From Pseudomonas fluorescens (GTDB lineage: Bacteria > Pseudomonadota > Gammaproteobacteria > Pseudomonadales > Pseudomonadaceae), in NCBI RefSeq assembly GCF_005938625.1, contig NZ_VCNJ01000011.1, positions 1-64,000 on the forward strand: a stretch of DNA of 64,000 nt. The letters run 5' to 3'. A program made the position numbers and the translations under genes. Shown here one piece after another: positions 1 to 9,966 of the stretch. How positions within the stretch are numbered: the stretch's first letter is position 1; every line of letters begins with the position of its first letter. The notes below the pieces were generated by a model that saw only the letters and a program-made list of their open reading frames with translations, was not told where the DNA came from and did no database searches.

Positions 1-56
1 CTCGGCCTATTGAGTGGTGAAGAGCGGGTGTTCGGCTTTGGTTTTGTGGTGGAATC

Positions 57-330
57 GCCCCTCACCCCAGCCCTCTCCCGAGGGAGAGGGAGCCGGTTTG
101 TGTGCTTTTCAACATCTGAGTTCAACGCGGTATCGCACGTCCGCGTAACTCTCCCAAACACCATCGTCAGTCCCCTCTCCCTCCGGGAGAGGGCCAGGGT
201 GAGGGGCTTTTGATCTGTTTCAGAATCTGGGTTCGACGCGGAATTTCACGTCGGCGTAGCTCTGCCAGACACCGCGGTCAGTCCCCTCTCCCTCCGGGAG
301 AGGGCTAGGGTGAGGGGCTCTTGATCTGGC
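57..330. repeat. GC-rich inverted-repeat elements, two in tandem
   Basis: This block holds three copies of a short inverted repeat whose arms read CCCTCACC...CCCTCTCCC and GGGAGAGGG...GGTGAGGGG. The second and third copies sit in a longer direct repeat, about 114-217 and 225-328, with a period of about 111 bases; the two units differ only at scattered positions. No coding potential is apparent. A related pair lies at 25353-25548, so this is a dispersed family rather than a local duplication. Confidence 0.75.
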
Positions 331-356
331 TTTTGATCTTGCTTTGGCTTTGGCTT

Positions 357-645
357 TTGATTTTTTGCCCCATCGGCAGGCCGAGCGTAGGTGTTCATCC
401 GGGGGGTAGGCGCGCAGCGCCGTGCGGCGTAGCCGCATACATCGAGAGGAGGTGCAGCGAAGCAAACCGTAGGCGATGCCCCCGGATGGACACCGTAGCG
501 AGGGAACACTGAGCCTCAGCGAAGTGCCGTACGCCGGGGCCAAGCCTTTTGGGTTACCTTTTCGGCGTTTGGAAAAGGTGACTCGCTGTAAGAGCGAAAC
601 CGCCACCGGCAACTCCCGCAGCAACGGATATGCCCCCAACCCCAA
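357..645. repeat. Large foldable intergenic repeat, function unknown
   Basis: This non-coding stretch has a long-range inverted repeat: GGTGTTCATCCGGGGGG near 390 is answered by CCCCCGGATGGACACC near 480-496. A second part has TTTTCGGCGTTTGGAAAAGG followed by TCGCTGTAAGAGCGAAAC. From memory, very similar text is scattered through fluorescent Pseudomonas genomes, usually between genes. The short ORFs across it in several frames look like chance results of its GC-rich palindromes. Its function is not known to me. Confidence 0.5.
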
Positions 646-659
646 AAAATACCAAGCAC

Positions 660-697
660 AAACAAAAACGGCCCCTATATAAATAGAGGCCGTTCCC
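660..697 (-). terminator. gltA intrinsic terminator
   Basis: On the minus strand the arms AACGGCC and GGCCGTT close a hairpin that is followed by a T-rich run (660-667 read on that strand). It lies about 35 bases past the gltA stop codon. Confidence 0.7.
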
Positions 698-730
698 GGT
701 ACAACTTAAGCCGTTATCGCAAGACAGGTC

Positions 731-2020
731 TTATTTACGGTCTTCCAGCTTGGAAATGTCACGCGACTCGTAACCGGTGTACAACTGGCGCGGACGGCCA
801 ATCTTGTACGGGCTGGAGAGCATCTCTTTCCAGTGCGAAATCCAGCCGACAGTACGTGCCAGCGCGAAAATCACCGTGAACATGCTGGTTGGAATGCCGA
901 TCGCCTTGAGGATAATCCCCGAGTAGAAATCGACGTTCGGGTACAGCGAGCGCTCGATGAAGTACGGGTCGGTCAGCGCGATCTCTTCCAGGCGCATGGC
1001 CAGTTCGAGTTGCGGATCATTATTAATGCCCAGTTCCTTCAACACTTCGTCACAGGTCTGTTTCATTACAGTCGCGCGAGGGTCGCGGTTCTTGTAAACG
1101 CGGTGACCGAAGCCCATCAGCTTGAACGAATCGTTCTTGTCCTTGGCCTTGGCGATGAACTTGTCGATGTTGGAAACATCGCCAATCTCGTCAAGCATGG
1201 TCAGCACGGCCTCGTTCGCACCACCGTGGGCAGGGCCCCACAGTGCGGCGATGCCGGCGGCGATACAGGCGAACGGGTTGGCACCCGAAGAACCTGCCAG
1301 ACGCACAGTGGAAGTCGACGCGTTCTGCTCGTGGTCGGCATGAAGGATGAAGATCCGGTCCATGGCCTTGGCGAGCACCGGGCTGATCGGTTTGATCTCG
1401 CACGGGGTGTTGAACATCATGTGCAGGAAGTTTTCCGCGTACGTCAGGTCGTTGCGCGGGTACATCATGGGTTGGCCCATGGAGTACTTGTAAACCATCG
1501 CTGCCAGGGTCGGCATCTTGGCAACCAGACGGATCGCGGAAATTTCGCGATGCTGCGGGTTATTGATGTCCAGGGAGTCGTGGTAGAAGGCCGAGAGGGC
1601 GCCGACTACACCGCACATGACGGCCATTGGGTGGGCGTCGCGACGGAAGCCGTTGAAGAAGGTTTTCAGCTGCTCGTGAACCATGGTGTGGTTTTTCACG
1701 GTGCTGACGAACTGGGCCTTCTGTTCTGCGGTCGGCAGTTCGCCGTTGAGCAGCAGGTAGCAGGTTTCCAGGTAGTCCGATTTTTCAGCCAGCTGTTCGA
1801 TCGGGTAGCCGCGGTGCAACAGAATGCCGTTGTCGCCGTCGATATAGGTGATCTTCGACTCGCACGAGGCGGTCGACATGAAACCAGGGTCGAAAGTGAA
1901 GCGGCCCGTGGCCGTCAGGCCCCGAACATCGATTACATCGGGACCAACGGTGCCGGTTAAAATGGGCAGCTCGACGGGGGCTGCGCCCTCGATGATCAAC
2001 TGCGCTTTTTTGTCAGCCAT
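731..2020 (-). CDS. gltA: Citrate synthase (type II, hexameric)
   Basis: Condenses oxaloacetate with acetyl-CoA to citrate in the cytoplasm, the entry step of the TCA cycle. The 429-residue length fits the type II enzyme of Gram-negative bacteria (E. coli 427). The three catalytic residues are visible: His265 in [10 protein letters not shown], His306 in [13 protein letters not shown] and Asp364 in YPNVDFYSG. Translation starts at an ATG preceded by AGGAGG-like sequence (complement of CCTCCTATTTATG). It is divergent from the sdh-suc operon across a 363-base region that contains a promoter on each strand. Identification is secure. Confidence 0.98.
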   Translation of the reverse strand: MADKKAQLIIEGAAPVELPILTGTVGPDVIDVRGLTATGRFTFDPGFMSTASCESKITYIDGDNGILLHRGYPIEQLAEKSDYLETCYLLLNGELPTAEQKAQFVSTVKNHTMVHEQLKTFFNGFRRDAHPMAVMCGVVGALSAFYHDSLDINNPQHREISAIRLVAKMPTLAAMVYKYSMGQPMMYPRNDLTYAENFLHMMFNTPCEIKPISPVLAKAMDRIFILHADHEQNASTSTVRLAGSSGANPFACIAAGIAALWGPAHGGANEAVLTMLDEIGDVSNIDKFIAKAKDKNDSFKLMGFGHRVYKNRDPRATVMKQTCDEVLKELGINNDPQLELAMRLEEIALTDPYFIERSLYPNVDFYSGIILKAIGIPTSMFTVIFALARTVGWISHWKEMLSSPYKIGRPRQLYTGYESRDISKLEDRK

Positions 2021-2077
2021 GTGGCCTCCTATTTATGCTTGAACCATCAGACAGACCCCCCACGCAGGGCCCGCACC

Positions 2078-2105
2078 ACTATAGTGAGATAAATTCGAAT
2101 GTCAA
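2078..2105 (-). promoter_or_regulatory. Probable sigma70 promoter of gltA
   Basis: On the minus strand TTGACA (2100-2105) and TATAGT (2078-2083) are separated by 16 bases, a near-consensus -35/-10 pair. Transcription would start around 2071 and give a leader of about 50 bases. Confidence 0.65.
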
Positions 2106-2219
2106 TTTGCCTAAAGTCTTGCTCCAGAAGGCTTTAAGCGCACTTTTTCCTCGAAATTGACTGCCATTTACGCCTTTTATACGACTTGTGCAATCAGCTA
2201 TTTGGGGTAGGTGATTGCG

Positions 2220-2248
2220 TTGTCATTAGTAGCCTAACTGTCTATACT
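2220..2248 (+). promoter_or_regulatory. Probable sigma70 promoter of sdhCDAB-suc operon
   Basis: TTGTCA (2220-2225) and TATACT (2243-2248) are exactly 17 bases apart. This would give a leader of about 130 bases before sdhC. Confidence 0.65.
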
Positions 2249-2383
2249 CGGCCACCGACCGCCAAGGGCTTTTGGGCTTGCTTTCATTGGGGGTCGCATC
2301 CCTGGGTGGTGGTTACCTGACCAGTGCACTCCCCAACAACTTTGCCCTGATTGTTAGGGGCTCTTCAGTGTGAAAAAAAAGCC

Positions 2384-2758
2384 GTGAAAAGCCAACGACC
2401 TGTAAACCTAGACCTAAGGACCATCAAACTCCCAGTCACTGCTTACACGTCCATTCTTCACCGTATCTCCGGTGTCATCCTCTTTGTCAGCCTGGCCATC
2501 ATGCTTTACGCATTGGACAAGTCGCTGAGTTCCGAGGAAGGCTTCGGTCAGGTGAAAGCGTGTCTGACCAGTCCGCTAGCCAAGCTAGTGATTTGGGGCA
2601 TCCTGTCCGCTCTGCTGTATCACCTGGTAGCCGGTGTGCGCCATTTGATCATGGACATGGGCATCGGTGAGACGCTGGAAGGCGGCAAACTGGGCTCGAA
2701 AATCGTTATCGCCGTTTCCGTGGTGGTAATCGTTCTGGCAGGAGTTTGGATATGGTAA
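2384..2758 (+). CDS. sdhC: Succinate dehydrogenase cytochrome b556 subunit
   Basis: Membrane anchor of complex II that binds haem b and ubiquinone with SdhD. The frame is open from 2351, but I chose the GTG at 2384 because the protein then begins VKSQRPVNLDLRTIKLP (124 aa), the usual N-terminus of Pseudomonas SdhC. Three hydrophobic segments are visible, and the haem-ligand region YHLVAGVRHLIMD is intact. No strong Shine-Dalgarno precedes the GTG; instead there is a run of eight A residues, which could bind Hfq/Crc (inference). The 3' end overlaps sdhD by seven bases. First gene of the operon. Confidence 0.93.
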   Translation: MKSQRPVNLDLRTIKLPVTAYTSILHRISGVILFVSLAIMLYALDKSLSSEEGFGQVKACLTSPLAKLVIWGILSALLYHLVAGVRHLIMDMGIGETLEGGKLGSKIVIAVSVVVIVLAGVWIW

Positions 2759-3120
2759 CTAACGTCACGAACCTGTCGCGTTCGGGCCTCTATGACTGGA
2801 TGGCGCAACGTGTGTCTGCGGTCGTTCTCGCGGCTTACTTCATCTTTCTGATCGGATACGTCGTGGCCCACCCTGGCCTCGAGTATGCCCAGTGGCATGA
2901 ACTGTTCGCCCACAACGGGATGCGTATTTTCAGCCTCCTGGCCCTTGTTGCTCTCGGCGCTCACGCCTGGGTCGGCATGTGGACCATCGCGACTGACTAC
3001 CTGACGCCAATGGCGTTCGGCAAGTCCGCAACGGCGATACGTTTCCTTTTCCAGGCAGTATGCGGCGTTGCGATGTTCGCTTACTTCGTCTGGGGTGTGC
3101 AGATTCTCTGGGGTATCTGA
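2752..3120 (+). CDS. sdhD: Succinate dehydrogenase membrane anchor subunit
   Basis: Second membrane anchor of complex II, 122 residues with three predicted membrane helices (about 20-40, 60-85 and 95-120). It provides part of the quinone site and helps bind the haem. I use the ATG at 2752, inside the end of sdhC, rather than a TTG two codons upstream; the overlap suggests translational coupling. In P. aeruginosa the sdh genes are iron-controlled through PrrF small RNAs; whether that holds here cannot be read from the sequence alone. Confidence 0.93.
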   Translation: MVTNVTNLSRSGLYDWMAQRVSAVVLAAYFIFLIGYVVAHPGLEYAQWHELFAHNGMRIFSLLALVALGAHAWVGMWTIATDYLTPMAFGKSATAIRFLFQAVCGVAMFAYFVWGVQILWGI

Positions 3121-3123
3121 GTC

Positions 3124-4896
3124 ATGGCTAACATTCCAACGATTTCTTTCGACGCCATCATTATTGGTGGTGGCGGTGCCGGCATGCGCGCTGCGCTGCA
3201 ACTGGCACAGGGCGGTCACAAGACTGCCGTGATCACCAAGGTTTTCCCGACCCGTTCGCACACTGTATCCGCCCAGGGCGGCATCACGTGCGCAATCGCG
3301 TCCGCTGACCCGAACGATGACTGGCGCTGGCACATGTACGATACCGTCAAGGGCTCCGACTACATCGGTGACCAGGACGCTATTGAATACATGTGTCAGG
3401 AAGGCCCGGCTGCCGTTTTCGAGCTGGACCACATGGGTCTGCCGTTCTCGCGTACCGAACAAGGCCGTATCTACCAGCGTCCGTTCGGTGGTCAGTCCAA
3501 GGATTACGGTAAAGGCGGCCAGGCTGCGCGTACTTGTGCGGCTTCCGACCGTACCGGCCACGCACTGCTGCACACCCTCTATCAGGGCAACCTGAAAGCC
3601 GGTACCACGTTCCTGAACGAGTACTACGCTGTCGATCTGGTGAAAAACCAGGAAGGCGACTTCGTCGGTGTGATCGCGATCTGCATCGAAACTGGCGAAA
3701 CTTCCTATATCCGCGCGAAAGCCACCGTATTGGCTACCGGCGGTGCAGGCCGTATCTACGCGTCCACCACCAATGCCCTGATCAACACCGGTGACGGCGT
3801 CGGCATGGCTCTGCGTGCTGGCGTGCCGGTACAAGACATCGAAATGTGGCAGTTCCACCCGACCGGCATCGCCGGCGCCGGTGTACTGGTTACAGAAGGT
3901 TGCCGTGGTGAAGGTGGTTACCTGATCAACAAGCACGGCGAGCGTTTCATGGAGCGCTATGCTCCGAACGCCAAAGACCTGGCTGGTCGTGACGTGGTTG
4001 CTCGCTCGATGGTTAAAGAAATCATCGCCGGCAACGGTTGCGGTCCGAATGGCGACCACGTAATGCTCAAACTCGACCACCTGGGCGAGGAAGTGCTGCA
4101 CAGCCGTCTGCCAGGCATCTGCGAACTGTCGAAGACTTTCGCTCACGTTGACCCGGTTGTTGCGCCGGTTCCGGTTGTTCCAACTTGCCACTATATGATG
4201 GGCGGCGTTGCCACCAACATTCATGGCCAAGCGATCACCCAGAACGCCGACGGCGTGGATCAGATCATTCCTGGTCTGTTCGCAGTAGGCGAAGTGGCTT
4301 GCGTATCGGTGCACGGTGCCAACCGTCTGGGCGGCAACTCGCTGCTCGACCTGGTGGTATTCGGCCGCGCTGCCGGCCTGCATCTGGAAAAAGCGCTGAC
4401 CGACGGCATCGAATACGACGACGCTACCGAAGCCGACATCGAAGCTGCCCTGTCGCGTCTGAACTCGCTGAACAGCCGTACTGATGGTGAAGACGTCGCT
4501 ACCCTGCGTCGCGAGCTGCAAAGCTGCATGCAGAACTACTTCGGTGTATTCCGTACTGGCGAATACATGCAGAAGGGTATCGCTCAGCTCGCCGACCTGC
4601 GTGCCCGCATTGCCAACGTGAAGATCAACGATAAGTCGCAGGCGTTCAACACTGCCCGTATCGAAGCGCTGGAACTGCAAAACCTGCTGGAAGTGGCTGA
4701 AGCTACCGCCATCGCGGCCGAAGTGCGTAAAGAGTCCCGCGGTGCTCACGCCCGTGAAGACTTCGAAGATCGTGACGACGAAAACTGGCTGTGCCACACC
4801 CTGTACTTCCCGGGTGACAAGCGCGTCACCAAGCGTGCCGTGAACTTCTCGCCGAAGACTGTTCCGACTTTCGAACCTAAAGTCCGGACTTATTAA
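3124..4896 (+). CDS. sdhA: Succinate dehydrogenase flavoprotein subunit
   Basis: Catalytic subunit that oxidises succinate to fumarate and passes electrons through FAD to SdhB. The 590-residue protein has the N-terminal dinucleotide-binding loop GGGGAG (15-20), the covalent FAD attachment His46 in [11 protein letters not shown], the substrate-site FHPTG around His245, and a late FAD-contact segment [12 protein letters not shown]. It starts three bases after the sdhD stop. Length and motifs match the family fully. Confidence 0.98.
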   Translation: MANIPTISFDAIIIGGGGAGMRAALQLAQGGHKTAVITKVFPTRSHTVSAQGGITCAIASADPNDDWRWHMYDTVKGSDYIGDQDAIEYMCQEGPAAVFELDHMGLPFSRTEQGRIYQRPFGGQSKDYGKGGQAARTCAASDRTGHALLHTLYQGNLKAGTTFLNEYYAVDLVKNQEGDFVGVIAICIETGETSYIRAKATVLATGGAGRIYASTTNALINTGDGVGMALRAGVPVQDIEMWQFHPTGIAGAGVLVTEGCRGEGGYLINKHGERFMERYAPNAKDLAGRDVVARSMVKEIIAGNGCGPNGDHVMLKLDHLGEEVLHSRLPGICELSKTFAHVDPVVAPVPVVPTCHYMMGGVATNIHGQAITQNADGVDQIIPGLFAVGEVACVSVHGANRLGGNSLLDLVVFGRAAGLHLEKALTDGIEYDDATEADIEAALSRLNSLNSRTDGEDVATLRRELQSCMQNYFGVFRTGEYMQKGIAQLADLRARIANVKINDKSQAFNTARIEALELQNLLEVAEATAIAAEVRKESRGAHAREDFEDRDDENWLCHTLYFPGDKRVTKRAVNFSPKTVPTFEPKVRTY

Positions 4897-4907
4897 GGGT
4901 GACCGCC

Positions 4908-5612
4908 ATGTTGCAAGTCAGTGTTTATCGCTACAACCCTGATCAGGACGCTGCGCCGTTCATGCAGGAATTCCAGGTCGATACCGGTGGTAAAGACCTG
5001 ATGGTGCTGGACGTGCTGGCCCTGATCAAAGAGCAGGACGAGGGTTTCTCCTATCGTCGCTCTTGCCGTGAAGGCGTCTGCGGTTCCGACGGCATGAACA
5101 TCAACGGCAAAAACGGTCTGGCGTGCATCACGCCGCTGTCCGCCGTTGTAAAAGGTAACAAGTTGATTGTTCGTCCACTGCCAGGTTTGCCGGTTATCCG
5201 TGACCTGGTCGTCGATATGAGCATCTTCTACAAGCAATACGAGAAGGTGAAGCCTTACCTGCAGAACGACACGCCGGCTCCGGCCATCGAGCGTCTGCAG
5301 TCGCCAGAAGAGCGTGAAAAGCTCGACGGTCTGTACGAGTGCATCCTGTGCGCTTGCTGCTCGACTTCGTGCCCGTCCTTCTGGTGGAATCCGGACAAGT
5401 TCCTGGGTCCAGCTGCGCTGCTGCAAGCCTACCGCTTCCTGGCAGACAGCCGTGACACCAAGACCAACGAGCGTCTGGCTTCGCTCGATGACCCGTTCAG
5501 CGTATTCCGCTGCCGGGGCATCATGAACTGCGTCAACGTATGTCCGAAAGGCCTGAACCCGACTAAGGCCATCGGTCACATCCGTAACATGCTGCTTTCG
5601 AGCGGCGTGTGA
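4908..5612 (+). CDS. sdhB: Succinate dehydrogenase iron-sulfur subunit
   Basis: Electron-transfer subunit of complex II, 234 residues. The [2Fe-2S] site is Cys53, Cys58, Asp61 and Cys73, with Asp in place of one Cys as in the E. coli enzyme; the later motifs CILCACCSTSCP and CRGIMNCVNVCP supply the [4Fe-4S] and [3Fe-4S] clusters. I prefer ATG 4908 (MLQVSVYRYNPDQD) over an in-frame GTG at 4899, because AGGGTGA at 4896-4902 is well placed as its ribosome site. A 251-base gap with a hairpin at 5646-5671 follows before sucA. Confidence 0.97.
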   Translation: MLQVSVYRYNPDQDAAPFMQEFQVDTGGKDLMVLDVLALIKEQDEGFSYRRSCREGVCGSDGMNINGKNGLACITPLSAVVKGNKLIVRPLPGLPVIRDLVVDMSIFYKQYEKVKPYLQNDTPAPAIERLQSPEEREKLDGLYECILCACCSTSCPSFWWNPDKFLGPAALLQAYRFLADSRDTKTNERLASLDDPFSVFRCRGIMNCVNVCPKGLNPTKAIGHIRNMLLSSGV

Positions 5613-5645
5613 TTCAGCTGCTGTAACCGCTGTACCGTAGAGGCT

Positions 5646-5671
5646 ATGGCGCGGGCTTCAACCCGCGTCAT
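5646..5671. other. Hairpin in the sdhB-sucA spacer
   Basis: ATGGCGCGGG and CCCGCGTCAT form a 10-bp stem (one G-T pair) around a six-base loop. No T-run follows, so it is more likely a processing or stability element than a full terminator. Confidence 0.4.
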
Positions 5672-5863
5672 GGCTATAACCAGAGCAGTAGCCACAAGCT
5701 GCCGCTCTTATTTTGAAGAAATGAGACAAGCAGGGGCATCCGGGCTGGTACCCGGACTATCAGTGTGATCCTAAGTGGCTTGTTTTAGTCGCTGCATTCG
5801 GACTTCTGCAAGTTTGCTCGGTGTCGACATCGATGGTGTTCCCCTAACCGAGGGTGACCAAGC

Positions 5864-8695
5864 ATGCAAGAAAGCGTGATGCAGCGCATGTGGAACAGCG
5901 CCTACCTTTCAGGTGGAAACGCTGCCTATGTGGAAGAGCTTTATGAGCTCTACCTGCACGACCCTAACGCTGTGCCAGAAGAGTGGCGCACCTACTTTCA
6001 GAAGTTGCCTGCCGACGGCAACTCTGCCACTGATGTTTCGCACTCCACGATTCGCGATCATTTCGTGCTGCTGGCAAAGAACCAGCGCCGCGCTCAACCG
6101 GTTTCCGCCGGGAGCGTGAGCAGTGAGCACGAGAAGAAGCAAGTTGAAGTGTTGCGATTGATCCAGGCCTACCGTATGCGTGGCCACCAGGCAGCCCAGC
6201 TTGACCCGCTGGGGCTGTGGCAGCGTCCTGCACCTGCAGACCTGTCGATCAATCATTACGGCTTGACCAATGCCGATCTTGATACGACCTTCCGTGCCGG
6301 CGACCTGTTCATCGGCAAAGAGGAAGCGAGCCTACGCGAAATTCACGAAGCGTTGCAGCAGACATATTGCCGCACCATCGGCGCTGAATTTACGCACATC
6401 ACCGATTCCGAGCAGCGCCAGTGGTTCCAGCAGCGTCTGGAAAGCGTGCGTGGTCGTCCGACGTACTCCGCCGACATCAAGAGCCACCTGCTTGAGCGCG
6501 TGACTGCCGGTGAAGGCCTGGAAAAATACCTGGGCACCAAATACCCGGGCACCAAGCGTTTCGGTCTGGAAGGCGGCGAAAGCCTGATTCCGATGCTCGA
6601 CGAACTGATCCAGCGTTCCGGTTCCTACGGCACCAAGGAAGTCGTCATCGGCATGGCCCACCGTGGCCGTCTGAACGTACTGGTCAACACCTTCGGCAAG
6701 AACCCGCGCGAGCTGTTCGACGAGTTCGAAGGCAAGAAGAAGGTCGAGCTGGGTTCCGGTGACGTTAAGTATCACCAGGGCTTCTCGTCCAACGTGATGA
6801 CCGCCGGCGGTGAAGTTCACCTGGCCATGGCGTTCAACCCGTCCCACCTGGAAATCGTTTCCCCGGTGGTAGAAGGTTCGGTTCGCGCCCGTCAGGATCG
6901 TCGTAACGATCCGACCGGTGAGAAGGTTCTGCCGATCTCCATCCACGGTGACGCTGCATTCGCAGGTCAGGGCGTGGTCATGGAAACCTTCCAGATGTCG
7001 CAGACCCGCGGTTTCAAGACCGGCGGAACCGTGCACATCGTGATCAACAACCAGGTCGGTTTCACCATCAGCAACCCGCTGGACTCGCGTTCCACCGAGT
7101 ACGCCACCGACGTTGCGAAGATGATCCAGGCGCCGATCCTCCATGTGAATGGTGATGATCCGGAAGCCGTGTTGTTCGTGACCCAGCTGGCTATCGACTA
7201 CCGCATGCAGTTCAAGCGTGACGTGGTGATCGACCTGGTCTGCTACCGTCGTCGCGGCCACAACGAGGCCGACGAGCCAAGCGGCACCCAGCCTCTGATG
7301 TATCAGCAGATCACCAAACAGCGCACTACCCGTGAGCTGTACGCTGATCGTCTGACCCAGGGCGGTGTACTCGACGCAGAGCGTGTTCAGGCGAAAGTCG
7401 ACGAATACCGCAACGCGCTGGACAACGGTCTGCACGTAGTGAAGTCGCTGGTCAAAGAGCCGAACAAAGAGTTGTTCGTGGACTGGCGTCCGTATCTGGG
7501 CCACGCCTGGACTGCGCGTCACGACACCCGCTTTGATCTGAAAACCCTGCAAGAACTGTCCGCCAAGCTGCTGGAAATCCCGGAAGGCTTCGTGGTGCAG
7601 CGTCAGGTCTCGAAGATCTACGAAGACCGTCAGAAAATGCAAGCCGGCGGCCTGCCGATCAACTGGGGTTACGCCGAAACCATGGCGTACGCGACCCTGG
7701 CGTTCGAAGGTCACCCGATCCGCATGACCGGTCAGGACATTGGCCGCGGTACGTTCTCGCACCGTCACGCTGTGCTGCACAACCAGAAAGACGCGGGCAC
7801 CTACATTCCGCTGCAGCACCTGTACGACGGTCAGCCACGCTTTGACCTGTACGACTCGTTCCTGTCGGAAGAAGCGGTACTGGCGTTCGAATACGGTTAC
7901 TCGACCACCACGCCGGATGCGCTGGTGATCTGGGAAGCCCAGTTCGGCGACTTCGCCAACGGTGCACAGGTTGTGATCGACCAGTTCATCACCAGCGGTG
8001 AGCACAAGTGGGGCCGTCTCTGCGGTCTGACCATGTTGCTGCCACACGGTTACGAAGGTCAGGGCCCTGAGCACAGCTCGGCACGTCTTGAGCGTTACCT
8101 GCAACTGTGCGCCGAGCACAACATTCAGGTCGCCGTACCGACCACGCCAGCACAGATCTACCACTTGCTGCGTCGTCAGGTGATTCGTCCGCTGCGCAAG
8201 CCGCTGATCGTTCTGACACCGAAGTCGCTGCTGCGCCACAAGCTGGCCATCTCGACTTTGGAAGATCTGGCCGAAGGTTCGTTCCAGACCGTGATCCCGG
8301 AAATCGATACTCTGGACCCGAAAAAGGTCGAGCGTGTTGTTCTGTGTAGCGGCAAGGTCTACTACGACCTGCTGGAAAAACGCCGTGCCGAAGGCCGTGA
8401 AGATATCGCCATCGTGCGTATCGAGCAGCTGTACCCATTCCCTGAGGACGACTTGAAAGAAGTCCTGGCTCCGTACACCAACGTCAAAAATGCCGTTTGG
8501 TGTCAGGAAGAGCCGATGAACCAGGGCGCCTGGTACTGCAGCCAGCACCACTTGCGTCGCAGCATCGGGAACCTCGACAAGTCTCTCGTACTTGAGTACG
8601 CGGGCCGTGAGGCTTCTGCTGCCCCAGCTTGTGGTTATGCATCGATGCACGCCGAGCAGCAGGAAAAACTCCTGCAAGACGCGTTTACCATTTAA
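5864..8695 (+). CDS. sucA: 2-Oxoglutarate dehydrogenase E1 component
   Basis: Thiamine-diphosphate-dependent E1 subunit that decarboxylates 2-oxoglutarate and transfers the succinyl group to the SucB lipoyl arm. At 943 residues it has full family length. The N-terminal E2-binding segment (MQRMWNSAYLSGGNAAYVEELY) and the core motifs GMAHRGRLNVLVN, GDAAFAGQGVVMET and RRGHNEADEPS are present. Start ATG 5864 gives the N-terminus MQESVMQRMW expected for Pseudomonas. sucB follows after 42 bases. A 1218-codon open frame on the opposite strand is a codon-bias shadow. Confidence 0.98.
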   Translation: MQESVMQRMWNSAYLSGGNAAYVEELYELYLHDPNAVPEEWRTYFQKLPADGNSATDVSHSTIRDHFVLLAKNQRRAQPVSAGSVSSEHEKKQVEVLRLIQAYRMRGHQAAQLDPLGLWQRPAPADLSINHYGLTNADLDTTFRAGDLFIGKEEASLREIHEALQQTYCRTIGAEFTHITDSEQRQWFQQRLESVRGRPTYSADIKSHLLERVTAGEGLEKYLGTKYPGTKRFGLEGGESLIPMLDELIQRSGSYGTKEVVIGMAHRGRLNVLVNTFGKNPRELFDEFEGKKKVELGSGDVKYHQGFSSNVMTAGGEVHLAMAFNPSHLEIVSPVVEGSVRARQDRRNDPTGEKVLPISIHGDAAFAGQGVVMETFQMSQTRGFKTGGTVHIVINNQVGFTISNPLDSRSTEYATDVAKMIQAPILHVNGDDPEAVLFVTQLAIDYRMQFKRDVVIDLVCYRRRGHNEADEPSGTQPLMYQQITKQRTTRELYADRLTQGGVLDAERVQAKVDEYRNALDNGLHVVKSLVKEPNKELFVDWRPYLGHAWTARHDTRFDLKTLQELSAKLLEIPEGFVVQRQVSKIYEDRQKMQAGGLPINWGYAETMAYATLAFEGHPIRMTGQDIGRGTFSHRHAVLHNQKDAGTYIPLQHLYDGQPRFDLYDSFLSEEAVLAFEYGYSTTTPDALVIWEAQFGDFANGAQVVIDQFITSGEHKWGRLCGLTMLLPHGYEGQGPEHSSARLERYLQLCAEHNIQVAVPTTPAQIYHLLRRQVIRPLRKPLIVLTPKSLLRHKLAISTLEDLAEGSFQTVIPEIDTLDPKKVERVVLCSGKVYYDLLEKRRAEGREDIAIVRIEQLYPFPEDDLKEVLAPYTNVKNAVWCQEEPMNQGAWYCSQHHLRRSIGNLDKSLVLEYAGREASAAPACGYASMHAEQQEKLLQDAFTI

Positions 8696-8737
8696 CGCCT
8701 TCGCGCACCTGAAACCGAATTTAAGGAACCACAGATA

Positions 8738-9961
8738 ATGGCTATCGAGATCAAAGCCCCCACTTTCCCGGAATCGGTTGCCGATGGCACCGTTGCCACC
8801 TGGCACAAGCAACCGGGCGACGCCGTCAAGCGTGACGACCTGATCGTCGACATCGAAACTGACAAAGTCGTACTGGAAGTTCTGGCTACCGCCGACGGCG
8901 TGCTGGGCGCAATCGTCAAGAACGAAGGCGACACCGTTCTGTCCGACGAAGTGCTGGGTTCCATCGAAGCGGGCGGCGCTGCTGCCGCTGCTCCAGCCGC
9001 CGCTGCTGCTCCGGCCGCTGCTGCCACTGCACCGGCTGCTGCCGAAGGCGAAGACGATCCTGTTGCTGCTCCTGCCGCGCGCAAGCTGGCTGAAGAAAAC
9101 GGCATCAACATCGCTTCCGTTGCCGGCACCGGCAAAGGCGGTCGTGTGACCAAGGAAGACGTGGTTGCTGCTGTTGCTGCCAAGAAAGCCGCTCCGGCTG
9201 CTGCACCTGCCAAGGCTGCTGCTCCTTCGGCTGCCGCTCCTGTGTTCGCCGCTGGCGACCGCATCGAGAAGCGCGTACCGATGACCCGCGTTCGCGCCAC
9301 CGTGGCCAAGCGTCTGGTTGAAGCACAGTCGAACATGGCGATGCTGACCACTTTCAACGAAGTCGACATGACTGAAGTCATGGCCCTGCGTTCGAAGTAC
9401 AAGGACCTGTTCGAGAAGTCCCACAACGGCGTACGCCTGGGCTTCATGTCGTTCTTCGTTAAAGCAGCGACCGAAGCGCTGAAACGCTTCCCGGCTGTCA
9501 ACGCGTCGATCGACGGCGGCGACATCGTTTACCACGGCTACGCGGACATCGGCGTTGCCGTTTCCAGCGACCGTGGCCTGGTTGTTCCGGTTCTGCGTAA
9601 TGCCGAGCTGATGAGCCTGGCTGAAATCGAAGGCGGCATCGCCACTTTCGGCAAGAAAGCCCGTGACGGCAAATTGTCGATGGACGAGATGACCGGTGGT
9701 ACCTTCACCATCACCAACGGTGGTACCTTCGGTTCGATGATGTCGACCCCGATCGTCAACCCGCCGCAGGCAGCGATTCTGGGCATGCACAACATCATCC
9801 AGCGTCCTATGGCCATCAACGGTCAGGTCGTTATCCGTCCGATGATGTACCTGGCACTGTCCTACGATCACCGTCTGATCGATGGCAAAGAAGCTGTGAC
9901 CTTCCTGGTGACCATCAAGAACCTGCTGGAAGATCCGGCTCGTCTGTTGCTGGATATCTAA
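8738..9961 (+). CDS. sucB: Dihydrolipoamide succinyltransferase (E2)
   Basis: Core subunit of the 2-oxoglutarate dehydrogenase complex, 407 residues. In order: lipoyl domain (1-77) with the lipoylated Lys43 in [10 protein letters not shown], a flexible Ala/Pro linker, the E3-binding domain (about 108-145, [20 protein letters not shown]), a second Ala-rich linker, and the catalytic domain ending in SYDHRLIDG with active-site His378. It begins after AAGGAACC. The strongly Ala/Pro-rich linkers explain the repetitive GCT/GCC run near 8980-9240. Confidence 0.98.
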   Translation: MAIEIKAPTFPESVADGTVATWHKQPGDAVKRDDLIVDIETDKVVLEVLATADGVLGAIVKNEGDTVLSDEVLGSIEAGGAAAAAPAAAAAPAAAATAPAAAEGEDDPVAAPAARKLAEENGINIASVAGTGKGGRVTKEDVVAAVAAKKAAPAAAPAKAAAPSAAAPVFAAGDRIEKRVPMTRVRATVAKRLVEAQSNMAMLTTFNEVDMTEVMALRSKYKDLFEKSHNGVRLGFMSFFVKAATEALKRFPAVNASIDGGDIVYHGYADIGVAVSSDRGLVVPVLRNAELMSLAEIEGGIATFGKKARDGKLSMDEMTGGTFTITNGGTFGSMMSTPIVNPPQAAILGMHNIIQRPMAINGQVVIRPMMYLALSYDHRLIDGKEAVTFLVTIKNLLEDPARLLLDI

Positions 9962-9966
9962 AAAAC

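Larger units (their letters stand above)
2021..2383. other. gltA-sdhC divergent promoter region
   Basis: This 363-base non-coding stretch separates gltA and sdhC. It holds a recognisable sigma70-type promoter for each gene (separate entries) and an A-run at 2373-2380 just before the sdhC start. I see no further gene or strong repeat. Confidence 0.7.

Noticed and set aside
220..682. Several 60-140-codon frames on both strands near the window start
   Set aside because: They run through palindromic repeats in several frames at once, as expected for GC-rich non-coding repeats.
833..1960. 375-codon plus-strand frame
   Set aside because: Antisense to gltA, low-complexity HRV-rich translation and no ribosome site.
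2620..4797. 725-codon minus-strand frame
   Set aside because: Antisense shadow of sdhCDA; the same bias explains it.
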